Positions 16,577 through 24,766 of a stretch of DNA of 64,000 nt are shown piece by piece (the stretch's first letter is position 1; every line of letters starts with the position of its first letter). A program made the translations under genes and the position numbers. The notes beneath the pieces were generated by a model. It was not told the origin of the DNA. It made no database searches and saw only the letters and a program-made list of their open reading frames with translations. Origin of the DNA: [Eubacterium] siraeum (lineage in GTDB: Bacteria > Bacillota > Clostridia > Oscillospirales > Ruminococcaceae); the NCBI GenBank assembly GCA_025150425.1, contig CP102281.1:806001-870000 (forward strand), in the 5' to 3' direction.

Positions 16577-17950
16577 ATGGCTGACACAATAAAAAGAGAT
16601 AAAAGCGGTATGTGGACAGAAATGCCCCCTTCGGCAAAGAACCGCAAGCCTGACATAAGACAGCCGATACCCGCACCCGTACCGGAAAACAATAACAGCA
16701 ACAGCAAAGCAGAAAAAAAGAGCGATAAGAAAAGAACAGACAAAAAAGCGGTAAAGCAGGCGAAAAAGAAAAAGGATACAAGAAAACAGCCTGCGGCTTA
16801 TAACAGGCAGGAGCGGACGGATAACAAAACAGCCCGTCCTGATAGGCAAGACAGCCCGATGCCGAGCTTTTTAAGCGAGAATACACGCACCGATATTCCT
16901 GTAGTGAAGCCTGTGGATATACAAAACAGGGTACTGCGCAACAAGCCCCGTTCAAAGTCGGACAGGAAAGAAAAGAAACGCAGGAAGCGCCTTTCGGCGT
17001 ACATTGTATATTATGTGATATTCGGTATTCTGGCGGCAGTAATACTGGCGGTGCTTTCGACAACCGTACTGTTCAATCTGTCAAAGTACAGGATAACAGG
17101 CGACACGGTGTATACCGAACAGCAGATAATAGACGCCGCAGGGGTAAACACGGGAGATAATCTGATACTTATGGATGTGGGTGCGGTAAGACAGCGGCTT
17201 ATCGACAAGCTCCCTTATGTAGATAAGGTCGAGGTCAGACGCAATATATTCACCTGTGCGCTTGAAATAAATCTGAATCCTGCAACCGCAATAGCGAATG
17301 TGAAGAAAAACAATGTTTATTATCTTGTAAGTGAGAACGGCAGAATAATGAACGCTAATCTTAAAACACCCGATAAGAAATGCGTTGTGGTGACGGGCTT
17401 CGATCCTGAATATGCTTCATCGGGAGATTTCCTGTCGGTAACAGATGAGGGCAGCAGAAATATGCTGAGTAAGCTGTTAAGGGCGGTCAAGACGTATGAC
17501 GGAATCGACGATGAGGACGAATATGAGGCACAGCAGAAATACGAAAATGTATTTATGCTTATCGGGCTTTGCAAGGATGTAGGAATAAGCGAACACATCA
17601 CAACGATAGATATTACAAGTATATACAGCATCAAACTCACTTATGACAACAAGCTGACGCTTGAGCTTGGCGATGTCACAGATGCCGCACTTAAACTGAC
17701 GGTAGCGAAGAATCTTATCGAAAAGGGCGAGTTTGACGGTGAAAAGGGAACTCTTATTCTTTCGCAGCTGAGCGAAAACGCATATAATATGAAGGTCACA
17801 TTCAGACCCGATTATGAAGACACAAGCAGTAAGGACGATACGAGCAAAGATGATACGAGCGGAGGCAACACAAACAGCGGCGGCGAAACATCATCCGAAC
17901 CCGAACCTGTTCCGGGAGATACTACAGATCCCGAAGAACCTGCCGAATAA
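16577..17950 (+). CDS. ftsQ: FtsQ/DivIB-like divisome protein
   Basis: A 457-residue bitopic division protein. A long basic cytoplasmic region (1-145, Lys/Arg/Gln-rich) is followed by one membrane helix (about 148-172) and directly by a POTRA domain with YRITGDTVYTEQQIIDAAG and LPYVDKVEVRRNI, the hallmark of FtsQ/DivIB. The beta domain ends near residue 410, and a Ser/Asp/Pro-rich low-complexity tail of about 45 residues contains two SKDDTS repeats. AGAAGGAGGTG gives a strong ribosome-binding site. ftsA is absent between this gene and ftsZ. Confidence 0.88.
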   Translation: MADTIKRDKSGMWTEMPPSAKNRKPDIRQPIPAPVPENNNSNSKAEKKSDKKRTDKKAVKQAKKKKDTRKQPAAYNRQERTDNKTARPDRQDSPMPSFLSENTRTDIPVVKPVDIQNRVLRNKPRSKSDRKEKKRRKRLSAYIVYYVIFGILAAVILAVLSTTVLFNLSKYRITGDTVYTEQQIIDAAGVNTGDNLILMDVGAVRQRLIDKLPYVDKVEVRRNIFTCALEINLNPATAIANVKKNNVYYLVSENGRIMNANLKTPDKKCVVVTGFDPEYASSGDFLSVTDEGSRNMLSKLLRAVKTYDGIDDEDEYEAQQKYENVFMLIGLCKDVGISEHITTIDITSIYSIKLTYDNKLTLELGDVTDAALKLTVAKNLIEKGEFDGEKGTLILSQLSENAYNMKVTFRPDYEDTSSKDDTSKDDTSGGNTNSGGETSSEPEPVPGDTTDPEEPAE

Positions 17951-18024
17951 GAGTTAAAAACGCAAGATATTGTGGTAATTTTAAAGCGTTATTCAAATTA
18001 TGATGATATTTTTTAACAAAACGC

Positions 18025-18053
18025 TTGCAATTACAATACGAATCTGTTAAAAT
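18025..18053 (+). promoter_or_regulatory. ftsZ promoter
   Basis: TTGCAA at 18025-18030 and TAAAAT at 18048-18053, spacer 17. It lies in the 150-base gap after ftsQ and would give a leader of about 40 bases, so ftsZ can be made independently of the cluster. Confidence 0.7.
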
Positions 18054-18100
18054 ATTAAAGTAGACAGTTTTATCTGTAAATAAAACGGAGGAATGCAAAA

Positions 18101-19276
18101 ATGAGCTTTGAATTCGATGAAGAAGAGTTTGAGCGTGACGTCAAGATAAAAGTTGTAGGCGTTGGCGGCGGCGGCGGAAACGCAGTAGAGAACATGGTCA
18201 GAAACAACGTCGAAGGCGTTGACTTTATCATAGTAAACACGGATGTAGCGGCACTTAAGGCTAAGGACGGCAGTGCTATGGAGCGTGTGCAGATAGGCAG
18301 AAAGACCACCAAGGGTCGTGGTGCGGGCGGAAAGCCTCCCGTTGCGGCTGAATCTGCAAAGGAAAACAGCGATGATATTGAGGAAGCACTGAACGGTGCA
18401 TCTCTTGTATTTGTTGCCGCAGGTATGGGCGGCGGTACAGGCACAGGTGCGGCTCCCGTTATTGCGGAGATTGCAAAGAAGAAAGGTATACTTACTGTCG
18501 GCGTAGTTACAAAGCCCTTTGAATTTGAAAGAGAGTACAAGATGAATCTTGCTCTCCAGGGCATTGCGGAACTGAGAAAGTACGTTGACGCACTTATAAT
18601 CGTGCCTAACCAGAAGCTGCTTTCAATTAAGGAAAAGAACATTTCTATCAAGGCGGCTTATGCAATGGTGGATAATGTGCTTTATCAGGCTGTAAAGGGT
18701 ATTTCGGATCTTATCACACACGACGGCTTTATCAACATAGACTTTGAGGACGTAAGATCTACTCTTGAGGGTGCAGGCGACGCACATATGGCTATAGGTC
18801 ACGGCTCAGGTGATACGAGAGCCGAGGAGGCTGTAGCTGAGGTTGTTAACAGCCCGCTTCTTGAAACATCCATCAAGAATGCAGGAAAGCTGCTTGTTAA
18901 TCTTACTATGTCTGAGGATACACCTCTTGATGACGCTGAAAAGGTAATGCAGTTACTTACACAGTCGGCTTCAAAGGATGTTCAGGTTATACACGGTGTT
19001 GACTTTGACAGCGATCTTAAGGATGAGATGGTTATTACCGTTATCGCTACCTGCTTTAAGGACAGCGAGGGTCATTCTATGATTACATCTGATGAGGCTG
19101 TAGCAAAGACAGTTCTCGCTTCTACTCCCACAGAGGATACAGGCTCGGAAAAATCGGCGGATAACTCTTTCACGGAATCCCTTATTTTCCCCGAAACACC
19201 TGCAAATGCAGGGGAGTCCGGTGATGACGATCCTTTCACGGAGCTTTCGGCACTTCTGAACAACAGAGGCAACTGA
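18101..19276 (+). CDS. ftsZ: Cell division protein FtsZ
   Basis: Tubulin-like GTPase that forms the Z-ring, 391 aa. IKVVGVGGGGGNAVENM opens the GTPase domain, the tubulin signature is GGGTGTG (about residues 108-114), and the T7 catalytic loop shows as NIDFEDVRSTLEG. After the C-terminal subdomain there is an acidic linker of about 55 residues, and the protein ends DDPFTELSALLNNRGN rather than with a clear basic conserved tail peptide. GGAGG precedes the ATG. A terminator follows directly, so this is the last gene of the dcw run. Confidence 0.97.
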   Translation: MSFEFDEEEFERDVKIKVVGVGGGGGNAVENMVRNNVEGVDFIIVNTDVAALKAKDGSAMERVQIGRKTTKGRGAGGKPPVAAESAKENSDDIEEALNGASLVFVAAGMGGGTGTGAAPVIAEIAKKKGILTVGVVTKPFEFEREYKMNLALQGIAELRKYVDALIIVPNQKLLSIKEKNISIKAAYAMVDNVLYQAVKGISDLITHDGFINIDFEDVRSTLEGAGDAHMAIGHGSGDTRAEEAVAEVVNSPLLETSIKNAGKLLVNLTMSEDTPLDDAEKVMQLLTQSASKDVQVIHGVDFDSDLKDEMVITVIATCFKDSEGHSMITSDEAVAKTVLASTPTEDTGSEKSADNSFTESLIFPETPANAGESGDDDPFTELSALLNNRGN

Positions 19277-19292
19277 TAATTAAGTTAATATG

Positions 19293-19326
19293 ATTGCTCT
19301 CGTCTTTATGACGGGAGCAATTTTTG
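19293..19326 (+). terminator. Rho-independent terminator after ftsZ
   Basis: A 12-bp stem (19293-19304 with 19310-19321) containing one T-G pair, a 5-base loop TTTAT, and a T run at 19320-19325. Confidence 0.88.
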
Positions 19327-19350
19327 TGTATGATAATGAATTGATGATAC

Positions 19351-19395
19351 AAGCGGTTTACTGACGAAAAAATCCACTGCCAGAAAGCAGTGGAT
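19351..19395. repeat. Left copy of a duplicated 45-bp terminator-like segment
   Basis: Contains AATCCACTGC / GCAGTGGATT around a 6-base loop. The same 45 bases, with one change in the loop, recur at 19621-19665, flanking GC-rich repeat copy 1. This copy has lost the T run that follows the right copy. Confidence 0.75.
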
Positions 19396-19396
19396 T

Positions 19397-19636
19397 CAGT
19401 TTGTAGAAAAAGTCTGTATTTATAAAAATAGAGCAAATTCTCTATCCCTATAAGAACGCTTTGTGGGCTTTGCGTCCTTGCAAAGCCTTTGGGCGTTCTA
19501 TCTCGACATCTTTGCCGAAACCCCAAACCCCTTTCCCCGGAAAGGTGCTATATTACTGGGGCTACCGCCCCTAGACCCTGTCGGGGGCTTCGCCCCTGCG
19601 ACCCCATTTTTAATATTTATAAGCGGTTTACTGACG
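19397..19636. repeat. GC-rich intergenic repeat, copy 1 (interrupted)
   Basis: Shares with the copies at 22405 and 24590 the left end TGTAGAAAAAGT, the block CCCCAAACCCC-TTTCCC-GGAAAGG, and, with copy 2, GGGGCTACCGCCCC and GGGGGCTTCGCCCC followed by GACCCCATTTT. Compared with the others it carries about 65 extra bases, which include a nested stem-loop at 19453-19499. It lies between the convergent ftsZ and ABC transporter genes. No gene is visible in 19327-19695. Confidence 0.75.
19453..19499. repeat. Nested stem-loop inside repeat copy 1
   Basis: Outer arms AGAACGC (19453-19459) and GCGTTCT (19493-19499); inner arms GGCTTTGC (19466-19473) and GCAAAGCC (19480-19487). The segment is missing from copies 2 and 3, so it looks like a separate small insertion. 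Confidence 0.6.
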
Positions 19637-19637
19637 A

Positions 19638-19669
19638 AAAAATCCACTGCCCGAAAGCAGTGGATTTTT
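19638..19669. terminator. Bidirectional terminator between ftsZ and the ABC transporter
   Basis: Perfect 13-bp stem AAAAATCCACTGC / GCAGTGGATTTTT (19638-19650, 19657-19669), loop CCGAAA. It has A on one side and T on the other, so it can end transcripts from either direction, including the minus-strand ABC gene that stops at 19696. Confidence 0.85.
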
Positions 19670-19695
19670 GTTTTTACATATCGTTTTATGCCGTC

Positions 19696-22353
19696 TTATT
19701 CGCTTCTCAGTGCGAGGACGGGATCTTTCTTAGCTGCATAGTGCGAGGGGATAAGTCCTGCGATAAGTGTAAGGAGCATACTGATAATTACCAGTATTAC
19801 TGCGCCCTGCCACGGCAGTACGCACATACCTGAAATGCCTGTGAGGTTGTAAACTATAGCGTTTGCGGGGATAAGCAGAAGCAGAGTTACTCCGATACCG
19901 ATAGCGCCTGCGGCAAAGCCGACAATAAGCGTTTCTGCGTTGAACACACGGGAAATATCTCTCTTGCTTGCGCCCATAGCACGAAGTATGCCGATCTCCT
20001 TTGTACGCTCAAGCACGGAAATGTAGGTGATGATGCCTATCATTATAGATGATACGACAAGCGAGATTGCTACAAAGGCGATAAGGATAACGCTTATTGC
20101 GTCGATTATCGTTGATACCGAGGTCATCATCAGTCCGACAATATCCGTATACTCAATCTTGAGGTTTTCGTTGCCGTCGGCTTTGACTTTATCGTTATAA
20201 GTGCTGATTATTTCTTCGATTTTTTCCTTTGCGTCAAAGTCCTTCGGATAGATGCTTATCATACTCGGCTCGTCAAGAGAGGCGACGCCGAGAAGCGTCA
20301 TATTACCGTCATAAGTAGCTTCGGATTCGGTGCTCATCTGCTTAGCGAAAGCGTCGGCTATCTGCTGTTCGGTCATGCCCATCTGCTGTGCCTGCTGAAG
20401 CTGTGACATAATTTCTGCCTGCTTTTCCTCGGGCAGTGTTGCGATATATGCCTTTATATCATCCATTGTGACAGCCTTTTTATCCTCGTCCTTTGCAAAT
20501 TCCTTGCCGGTGAAAATATCAGTGTCGGGAGAATTTTTCTGCTCCTTTACAACCTCGCTGTCATTTACCTTGTTTACAAGATACTCTGTAAGAGCGTGGG
20601 TGTAGCCTATTGCGGATGAAGAGCTTGACGACATTATGCTGTTCTCTTCGGGCTTTATAATGCCGACAACCTTTATAGGCTCGGCATCCTCGACAACCTT
20701 TGTCATATAAATCTTGTCATCGCTCTTGTCTGTCCAGATACCGTTTTCCTTTTCGTAGAATTCTGGGTTCGTCACAAGTCTGAATTCAAGTCCGAGAAGT
20801 TCATCGTATGTGTAGGTCTGTAATTTGCTTGTGAAGTCGACCTTTTCGTTATTGTTGCTCATAGCGCTTTTTACTGCATTGACAAGCTCGTCGCTGTCCA
20901 TAAGTCCCATACAGTAAAGGCTGTAGTCGGAAATCTCGTTATCCTTGTTTACCATTACGACAACTTCATTGTAAGCACTCGGCATTCTTCCTGCAAGCAC
21001 CTTATACTGCTCGTTTAACAGCTTATCATTGTCAAGAAGCTCTGTCCAGGTGTCATAGCTTGTGCTTACAACGTTGCTCATAAGCTGTGAGTCGTACATT
21101 GCGTTAGTCATACCCATATCTTCAAACAGGGTAGCGGGGTTTACCTGAATTATGCCTTTATCCTTATCGTTCCTGAAAATATTGAGCGGAGTGGAATAGC
21201 CGTACTTTATATCGCTGACATAATCGTTTATTTCTTTTCCGTCATTTTCAAGATAGGTTTTAAAGCTCTTTAAATCATTGGATTTAAGCTGGGTGAGCAT
21301 GGAGTTTACCATACTGCCCATTATATTGTTCGAATGTATCTTGCCGTCATCGGTGCTGTCACTCTTGTTTTCCTTCATCATTGACGTCATCATAGAGGTC
21401 ATATCCATAGAATTGCGTGAAATGGATATGGGGTAGCTTGCGAGCGTTTCCTCCTCGACCGATTTAATATAAAGCTGTGCGCCGCTCGATATTGACAGGA
21501 TAAGCGCTATGCCGATAATACCTATGCTTCCTGCAAAAGAGGTCATAAACGTTCTGCCCTTTTTGGTCATAAGATTATTAAGGCTGAGCGACAGAGCGGT
21601 AAGGTAGGACATTGACGGCTTCTTCGCCTTCTTTCCCTTGCCCTTTTTATTCTCGATAGGCTCGACAATGTTACGGTCATAAGGGTTTGTGTCATCGACT
21701 ACCTTACCGTCAAGAAGTCTTATTATTCTGTTTGAATATTTTTCGGCAAGCTCGGGGTTATGCGTTACCATAATTATCAGCTTATCTTTGGATATTTCCT
21801 TTAAAAGCTCCATTATCTGAACGCTGGTTTCGCTGTCAAGTGCACCTGTCGGCTCATCGGCAAGAAGTATATCGGGGTCGTTTACAAGCGCTCTTGCGAT
21901 GGCAACTCTCTGCATCTGACCGCCCGACATCTGATTAGGCTTCTTTTTCAGCTGGTCGCCAAGTCCGACCTTAACAAGCGCTTCCTTTGCTCTTTGTCTT
22001 CTTTCGGACTTTGACACGCCCGACAGAGTCAGTGCAAGCTCTACATTTGAAAGCACCGTCTGGTGCGGTATCAGATTATAGCTCTGGAATACGAATCCGA
22101 TCGAGTGATTGCGGTATGTATCCCAATCTGCGCTTTTGAATTCCTTTGTGGATTTTCCGCCGATGATAAGGTCGCCATCGGTGTATCTGTCAAGACCGCC
22201 TATAATGTTTAAAAGCGTGGTCTTGCCGCATCCCGACTGACCGAGTACAGACACGAACTCGCTTTCACGGAAGTCAATGCTGACGCCTCTGAGTGCGTGG
22301 ACCTTTTCGTTTCCGATTTTATAATCCTTTGTTATGTTTTTCAGTTGTAGCAT
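19696..22353 (-). CDS. Fused ABC transporter (LolD-like ATPase plus FtsX/MacB-type permease)
   Basis: An 885-residue protein joining an ATPase and a permease. Residues 1-230 are a LolD/MacB-type ATPase: GQSGCGKTTLLNIIGG, QMSGGQMQRVAIARAL and ILLADEPTGALDS. A Lys-rich linker (KKGKGKKAKK) leads to a first membrane helix (about 270-295), a large external domain of about 430 residues, and three C-terminal helices of the FtsX type ending in PSHYAAKKDPVLALRSE. Such proteins act as mechanotransmission or antimicrobial-peptide detoxification systems. The two-component genes upstream on the same strand suggest regulated expression, but repeat copy 2 separates them. GGACAAAACG-type spacing before the ATG gives a weak ribosome-binding site. 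Confidence 0.9.
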   Translation of the reverse strand: MLQLKNITKDYKIGNEKVHALRGVSIDFRESEFVSVLGQSGCGKTTLLNIIGGLDRYTDGDLIIGGKSTKEFKSADWDTYRNHSIGFVFQSYNLIPHQTVLSNVELALTLSGVSKSERRQRAKEALVKVGLGDQLKKKPNQMSGGQMQRVAIARALVNDPDILLADEPTGALDSETSVQIMELLKEISKDKLIIMVTHNPELAEKYSNRIIRLLDGKVVDDTNPYDRNIVEPIENKKGKGKKAKKPSMSYLTALSLSLNNLMTKKGRTFMTSFAGSIGIIGIALILSISSGAQLYIKSVEEETLASYPISISRNSMDMTSMMTSMMKENKSDSTDDGKIHSNNIMGSMVNSMLTQLKSNDLKSFKTYLENDGKEINDYVSDIKYGYSTPLNIFRNDKDKGIIQVNPATLFEDMGMTNAMYDSQLMSNVVSTSYDTWTELLDNDKLLNEQYKVLAGRMPSAYNEVVVMVNKDNEISDYSLYCMGLMDSDELVNAVKSAMSNNNEKVDFTSKLQTYTYDELLGLEFRLVTNPEFYEKENGIWTDKSDDKIYMTKVVEDAEPIKVVGIIKPEENSIMSSSSSSAIGYTHALTEYLVNKVNDSEVVKEQKNSPDTDIFTGKEFAKDEDKKAVTMDDIKAYIATLPEEKQAEIMSQLQQAQQMGMTEQQIADAFAKQMSTESEATYDGNMTLLGVASLDEPSMISIYPKDFDAKEKIEEIISTYNDKVKADGNENLKIEYTDIVGLMMTSVSTIIDAISVILIAFVAISLVVSSIMIGIITYISVLERTKEIGILRAMGASKRDISRVFNAETLIVGFAAGAIGIGVTLLLLIPANAIVYNLTGISGMCVLPWQGAVILVIISMLLTLIAGLIPSHYAAKKDPVLALRSE

Positions 22354-22404
22354 CGTTTTGTCCTTTTCGTAAAGTTTTAAATAATGGGTATAAGATTATT
22401 TTAT

Positions 22405-22580
22405 CAGACTGTAGAAAAAGTCTGTTTTTCCAAAAAAGTGCTTGTTCTCAATCCCTAACCCCAAACCCCTTCCCCGTGGGAAGGGGCTATATTACTGGGG
22501 CTACCGCCCCTAGTCCCTGTCGGGGGCTATGCCCCTGCGACCCCATTTTCGATAAACAAGAGGTTTAACGACAGACTGTA
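22405..22580. repeat. GC-rich intergenic repeat, copy 2
   Basis: About 176 bp between the histidine kinase and ABC genes. It begins CAGACTGTAGAAAAAGTCTG, itself a small hairpin, and ends with a second CAGACTGTA (22572-22580), so the unit is flanked by a 9-bp direct repeat. The core has CCTTCCCC/GGGAAGG, GGGGCTACCGCCCC and GGGGGCTATGCCCC. Confidence 0.75.
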
Positions 22581-22611
22581 TTTTATATTCTGTATCAAAC
22601 AATATTTCGGC

Positions 22612-23742
22612 TTATTTTAAGCCTGCTGTGTTAACGGTATTTAAACTTTTCTTTTTCTTATCTTCTTTTTCGTTTTCTTTGTTTTCAACAGGGAGATAGA
22701 CGGTGAACTGTGTTCCCTTGTTAAGCTCGCTTTTAACACGAATCCTTCCTCCGCACAGCTCAACGATACGCTTTACCATAGCAAGACCCAGCCCGTTGCC
22801 GCCTGTTGCGTGTGAGCTGTCGCCCTGATAGAATTTCTCGAAAATACGTTCTGCGGTGGCTTTATCCATTCCTATGCCGTTATCGGTGACACGCACACGG
22901 ATTTCATTGCTGTTCTTCGGGTTTATGTCAAGGCGTATCTCAATAGTACCGCCGTCCTGAGTGTATTTTATAGCGTTGCCTATAACGTTCAGCCATACTT
23001 GCTTCAGCATTTCGCTGTTGCCGTAATAGTTAAGCTCGCAAAGCTCGGGGATTACCTCCTGATTCTTTGCGCCCCACTGGCTCTGTAACTGCAGAACGCA
23101 TCTGCGAAGCTCCTCGTCAAGAGAGAACTCCTTCTTATCGGTGATTATCTCCTGGTTTTCCAGCTTGTTCAGCATAAGGATATTGCTCGACATATTTATG
23201 AGCCGTTGCGATTCGTTTATGATTATGTCGATATATTCATCCTCCTGCTCCTTTGTAAGACCGCCTTTTTTAAGCTGTTTTGCAAAGCCGTATACGGAAA
23301 CCATAGGAGTTTTGAATTCGTGTGAGAAGTCGTTTATGAAGTCGTTTCTGAAAAGCTCGGTATTGCCAAGCTCCTTTACCATTATGTTGAAATTCTCCTG
23401 TATATGCGAAAGCTCGCTGTTTCCGTTTTCCTCAAGTCTTACCGAAAAATCGCCTTTTGAAACCCTGAGCAGACCCTCCTTGAGATCGTTTAGCGGACGG
23501 AGAAGTATGCCTGACAGCATCGCAGACAGTATACTGCCGATAATTACGCACGAGCAGAGCATTATCAGTGGCATAAGCATAGGTACTACCTCAATATGCT
23601 TCATCAGACCGAAAGCATTGAGGATATTATAGATCATCACGCAGATAATACCTGCGGATACCATTATGAAAAATACGAACAACACAACATAAGCGTTTAT
23701 CGAGCGTAAACGCTTTTCTTCATCGCTTATTCTCTTGTGCAT
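22612..23742 (-). CDS. Two-component sensor histidine kinase
   Basis: A 376-residue membrane kinase. Two hydrophobic segments (about 17-40 and 60-85) flank a very short external loop, so the signal is probably sensed in or at the membrane. A HAMP domain follows (about 85-140). The phosphoacceptor His is in NDFSHEFKTPM, the N box in NVIGNAIKYT, and the G boxes in DNGIGMD and GGNGLGLAMVK. It starts 19 bases after the response regulator. By arrangement it may report on the adjacent fused ABC transporter, as in antimicrobial-peptide sensing modules; that is an inference. Confidence 0.93.
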   Translation of the reverse strand: MHKRISDEEKRLRSINAYVVLFVFFIMVSAGIICVMIYNILNAFGLMKHIEVVPMLMPLIMLCSCVIIGSILSAMLSGILLRPLNDLKEGLLRVSKGDFSVRLEENGNSELSHIQENFNIMVKELGNTELFRNDFINDFSHEFKTPMVSVYGFAKQLKKGGLTKEQEDEYIDIIINESQRLINMSSNILMLNKLENQEIITDKKEFSLDEELRRCVLQLQSQWGAKNQEVIPELCELNYYGNSEMLKQVWLNVIGNAIKYTQDGGTIEIRLDINPKNSNEIRVRVTDNGIGMDKATAERIFEKFYQGDSSHATGGNGLGLAMVKRIVELCGGRIRVKSELNKGTQFTVYLPVENKENEKEDKKKKSLNTVNTAGLK

Positions 23743-23761
23743 TTTATTCCTCCGTTTTAAG

Positions 23762-24439
23762 TCAATGCTGTTTCAGCACAGCCTTGTAGCCAAGCCCTCT
23801 GACAGTTACTATCTCGAAATCCTCGTTGTCACGGAAACGCTCACGCAAGCGGTTGATATGTACGTCTATCGTTCTTTCATCGGTTTCGGTTTCCATATCC
23901 CACAGTTCGTCCATAAGCTGACGGCGTGTGAATATTTTGTTCTGATAGCTGAGCAATTTGAACAGCAGCATAAATTCCTTGTTGGGAAGCTCGTGGGTGA
24001 CACCGCCGCAGGTAACTGTAAGCGCATCATAGTCAAGCACGGTATTGCCTGCGTGGAGCTTATGCTCGTTGGCAATGTTACTGCGGCGCAGGAGTGCGGA
24101 TATGCGAAGGAGCATTTCCTCGTCATCAACGGGCTTTACCATATAATCGTCCGTTCCTGCACGGAATCCCGCAATTTTATCTGCCGAGGTTTCTCTTGCG
24201 GTCACCATAAGAACAGGGGTGTTGCAACCGCCCTCACGAAGCGTTTTAACAAATTCGTAGCCGTCCATACGGGGCATCATTACGTCAAGCAGGATAAGAT
24301 CAACGTGCTGTCTGTCGAGTATGTCAAGTGCGTCTATGCCGTCTACGGCAGGTACCGGCTCGTAGCCGTTCTGCTTAAGCACTGTGCACATCAGTTTTCT
24401 TGTGTTTGTATCATCTTCCGCAACCATTATATGAAACAT
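23762..24439 (-). CDS. OmpR/PhoB-family response regulator
   Basis: DNA-binding partner of the kinase, 225 aa. The receiver domain has AEDD near the N-terminus, the phosphoacceptor Asp in ILLDVMMPRMDGYEF, the Thr in MVTARE and the Lys in MVKPVDDEE. A winged-helix output domain follows (about 125-222), with RRQLMDELWDMETETDERTIDVHINRLR. GGAGG lies just before the ATG at 24439. A TATAAT-like box at 24480-24485 upstream lacks a good -35 box. Confidence 0.95.
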   Translation of the reverse strand: MFHIMVAEDDTNTRKLMCTVLKQNGYEPVPAVDGIDALDILDRQHVDLILLDVMMPRMDGYEFVKTLREGGCNTPVLMVTARETSADKIAGFRAGTDDYMVKPVDDEEMLLRISALLRRSNIANEHKLHAGNTVLDYDALTVTCGGVTHELPNKEFMLLFKLLSYQNKIFTRRQLMDELWDMETETDERTIDVHINRLRERFRDNEDFEIVTVRGLGYKAVLKQH

Positions 24440-24589
24440 ATTATTTCCTCCGTTTCTTTAACCGGTGTTAATTACTTATATTATAGTTTTCTTCATTTAA
24501 CCGAATATAAACCGCCTGCCGTTTGCCGATATAAACAAATACGCCCTTGCCGCAGATTGTTCCTGCGTTACGCAAAGGCATATTTATAT

Positions 24590-24757
24590 CAGCTTGTAGA
24601 AAAAGTACGCTTTTAATAAAATAGATTAAGTTTTCAATCCCTATCCCCAAACCCCTTTCCCTCGGAAAGGGGCTGAGTGTGGGGCTGCCGCCCTCACCCC
24701 GCTTGGGGCTTCGCCCCAAACCCCATTTTAAAATTGTATAGATTTATCTACAGGCTG
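24590..24757. repeat. GC-rich intergenic repeat, copy 3, with terminal inverted repeats
   Basis: Begins CAGCTTGTAGA (24590-24600) and ends TCTACAGGCTG (24747-24757), an inverted pair matching at 10 of 11 positions. The inside has CCCCAAACCCCTTTCCC / GGAAAGGGG and GGGGCTTCGCCCC. It fills most of the gap between the response regulator and the DHHW gene. A long imperfect stem lies immediately to its left (24530-24590). Confidence 0.75.
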
Positions 24758-24766
24758 ATTTATAAA

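Noticed and set aside
23735-24616. A 293-codon open frame antisense to the response regulator
   Set aside because: The response regulator on the other strand shows every expected motif; the antisense frame is His/Cys-rich noise.
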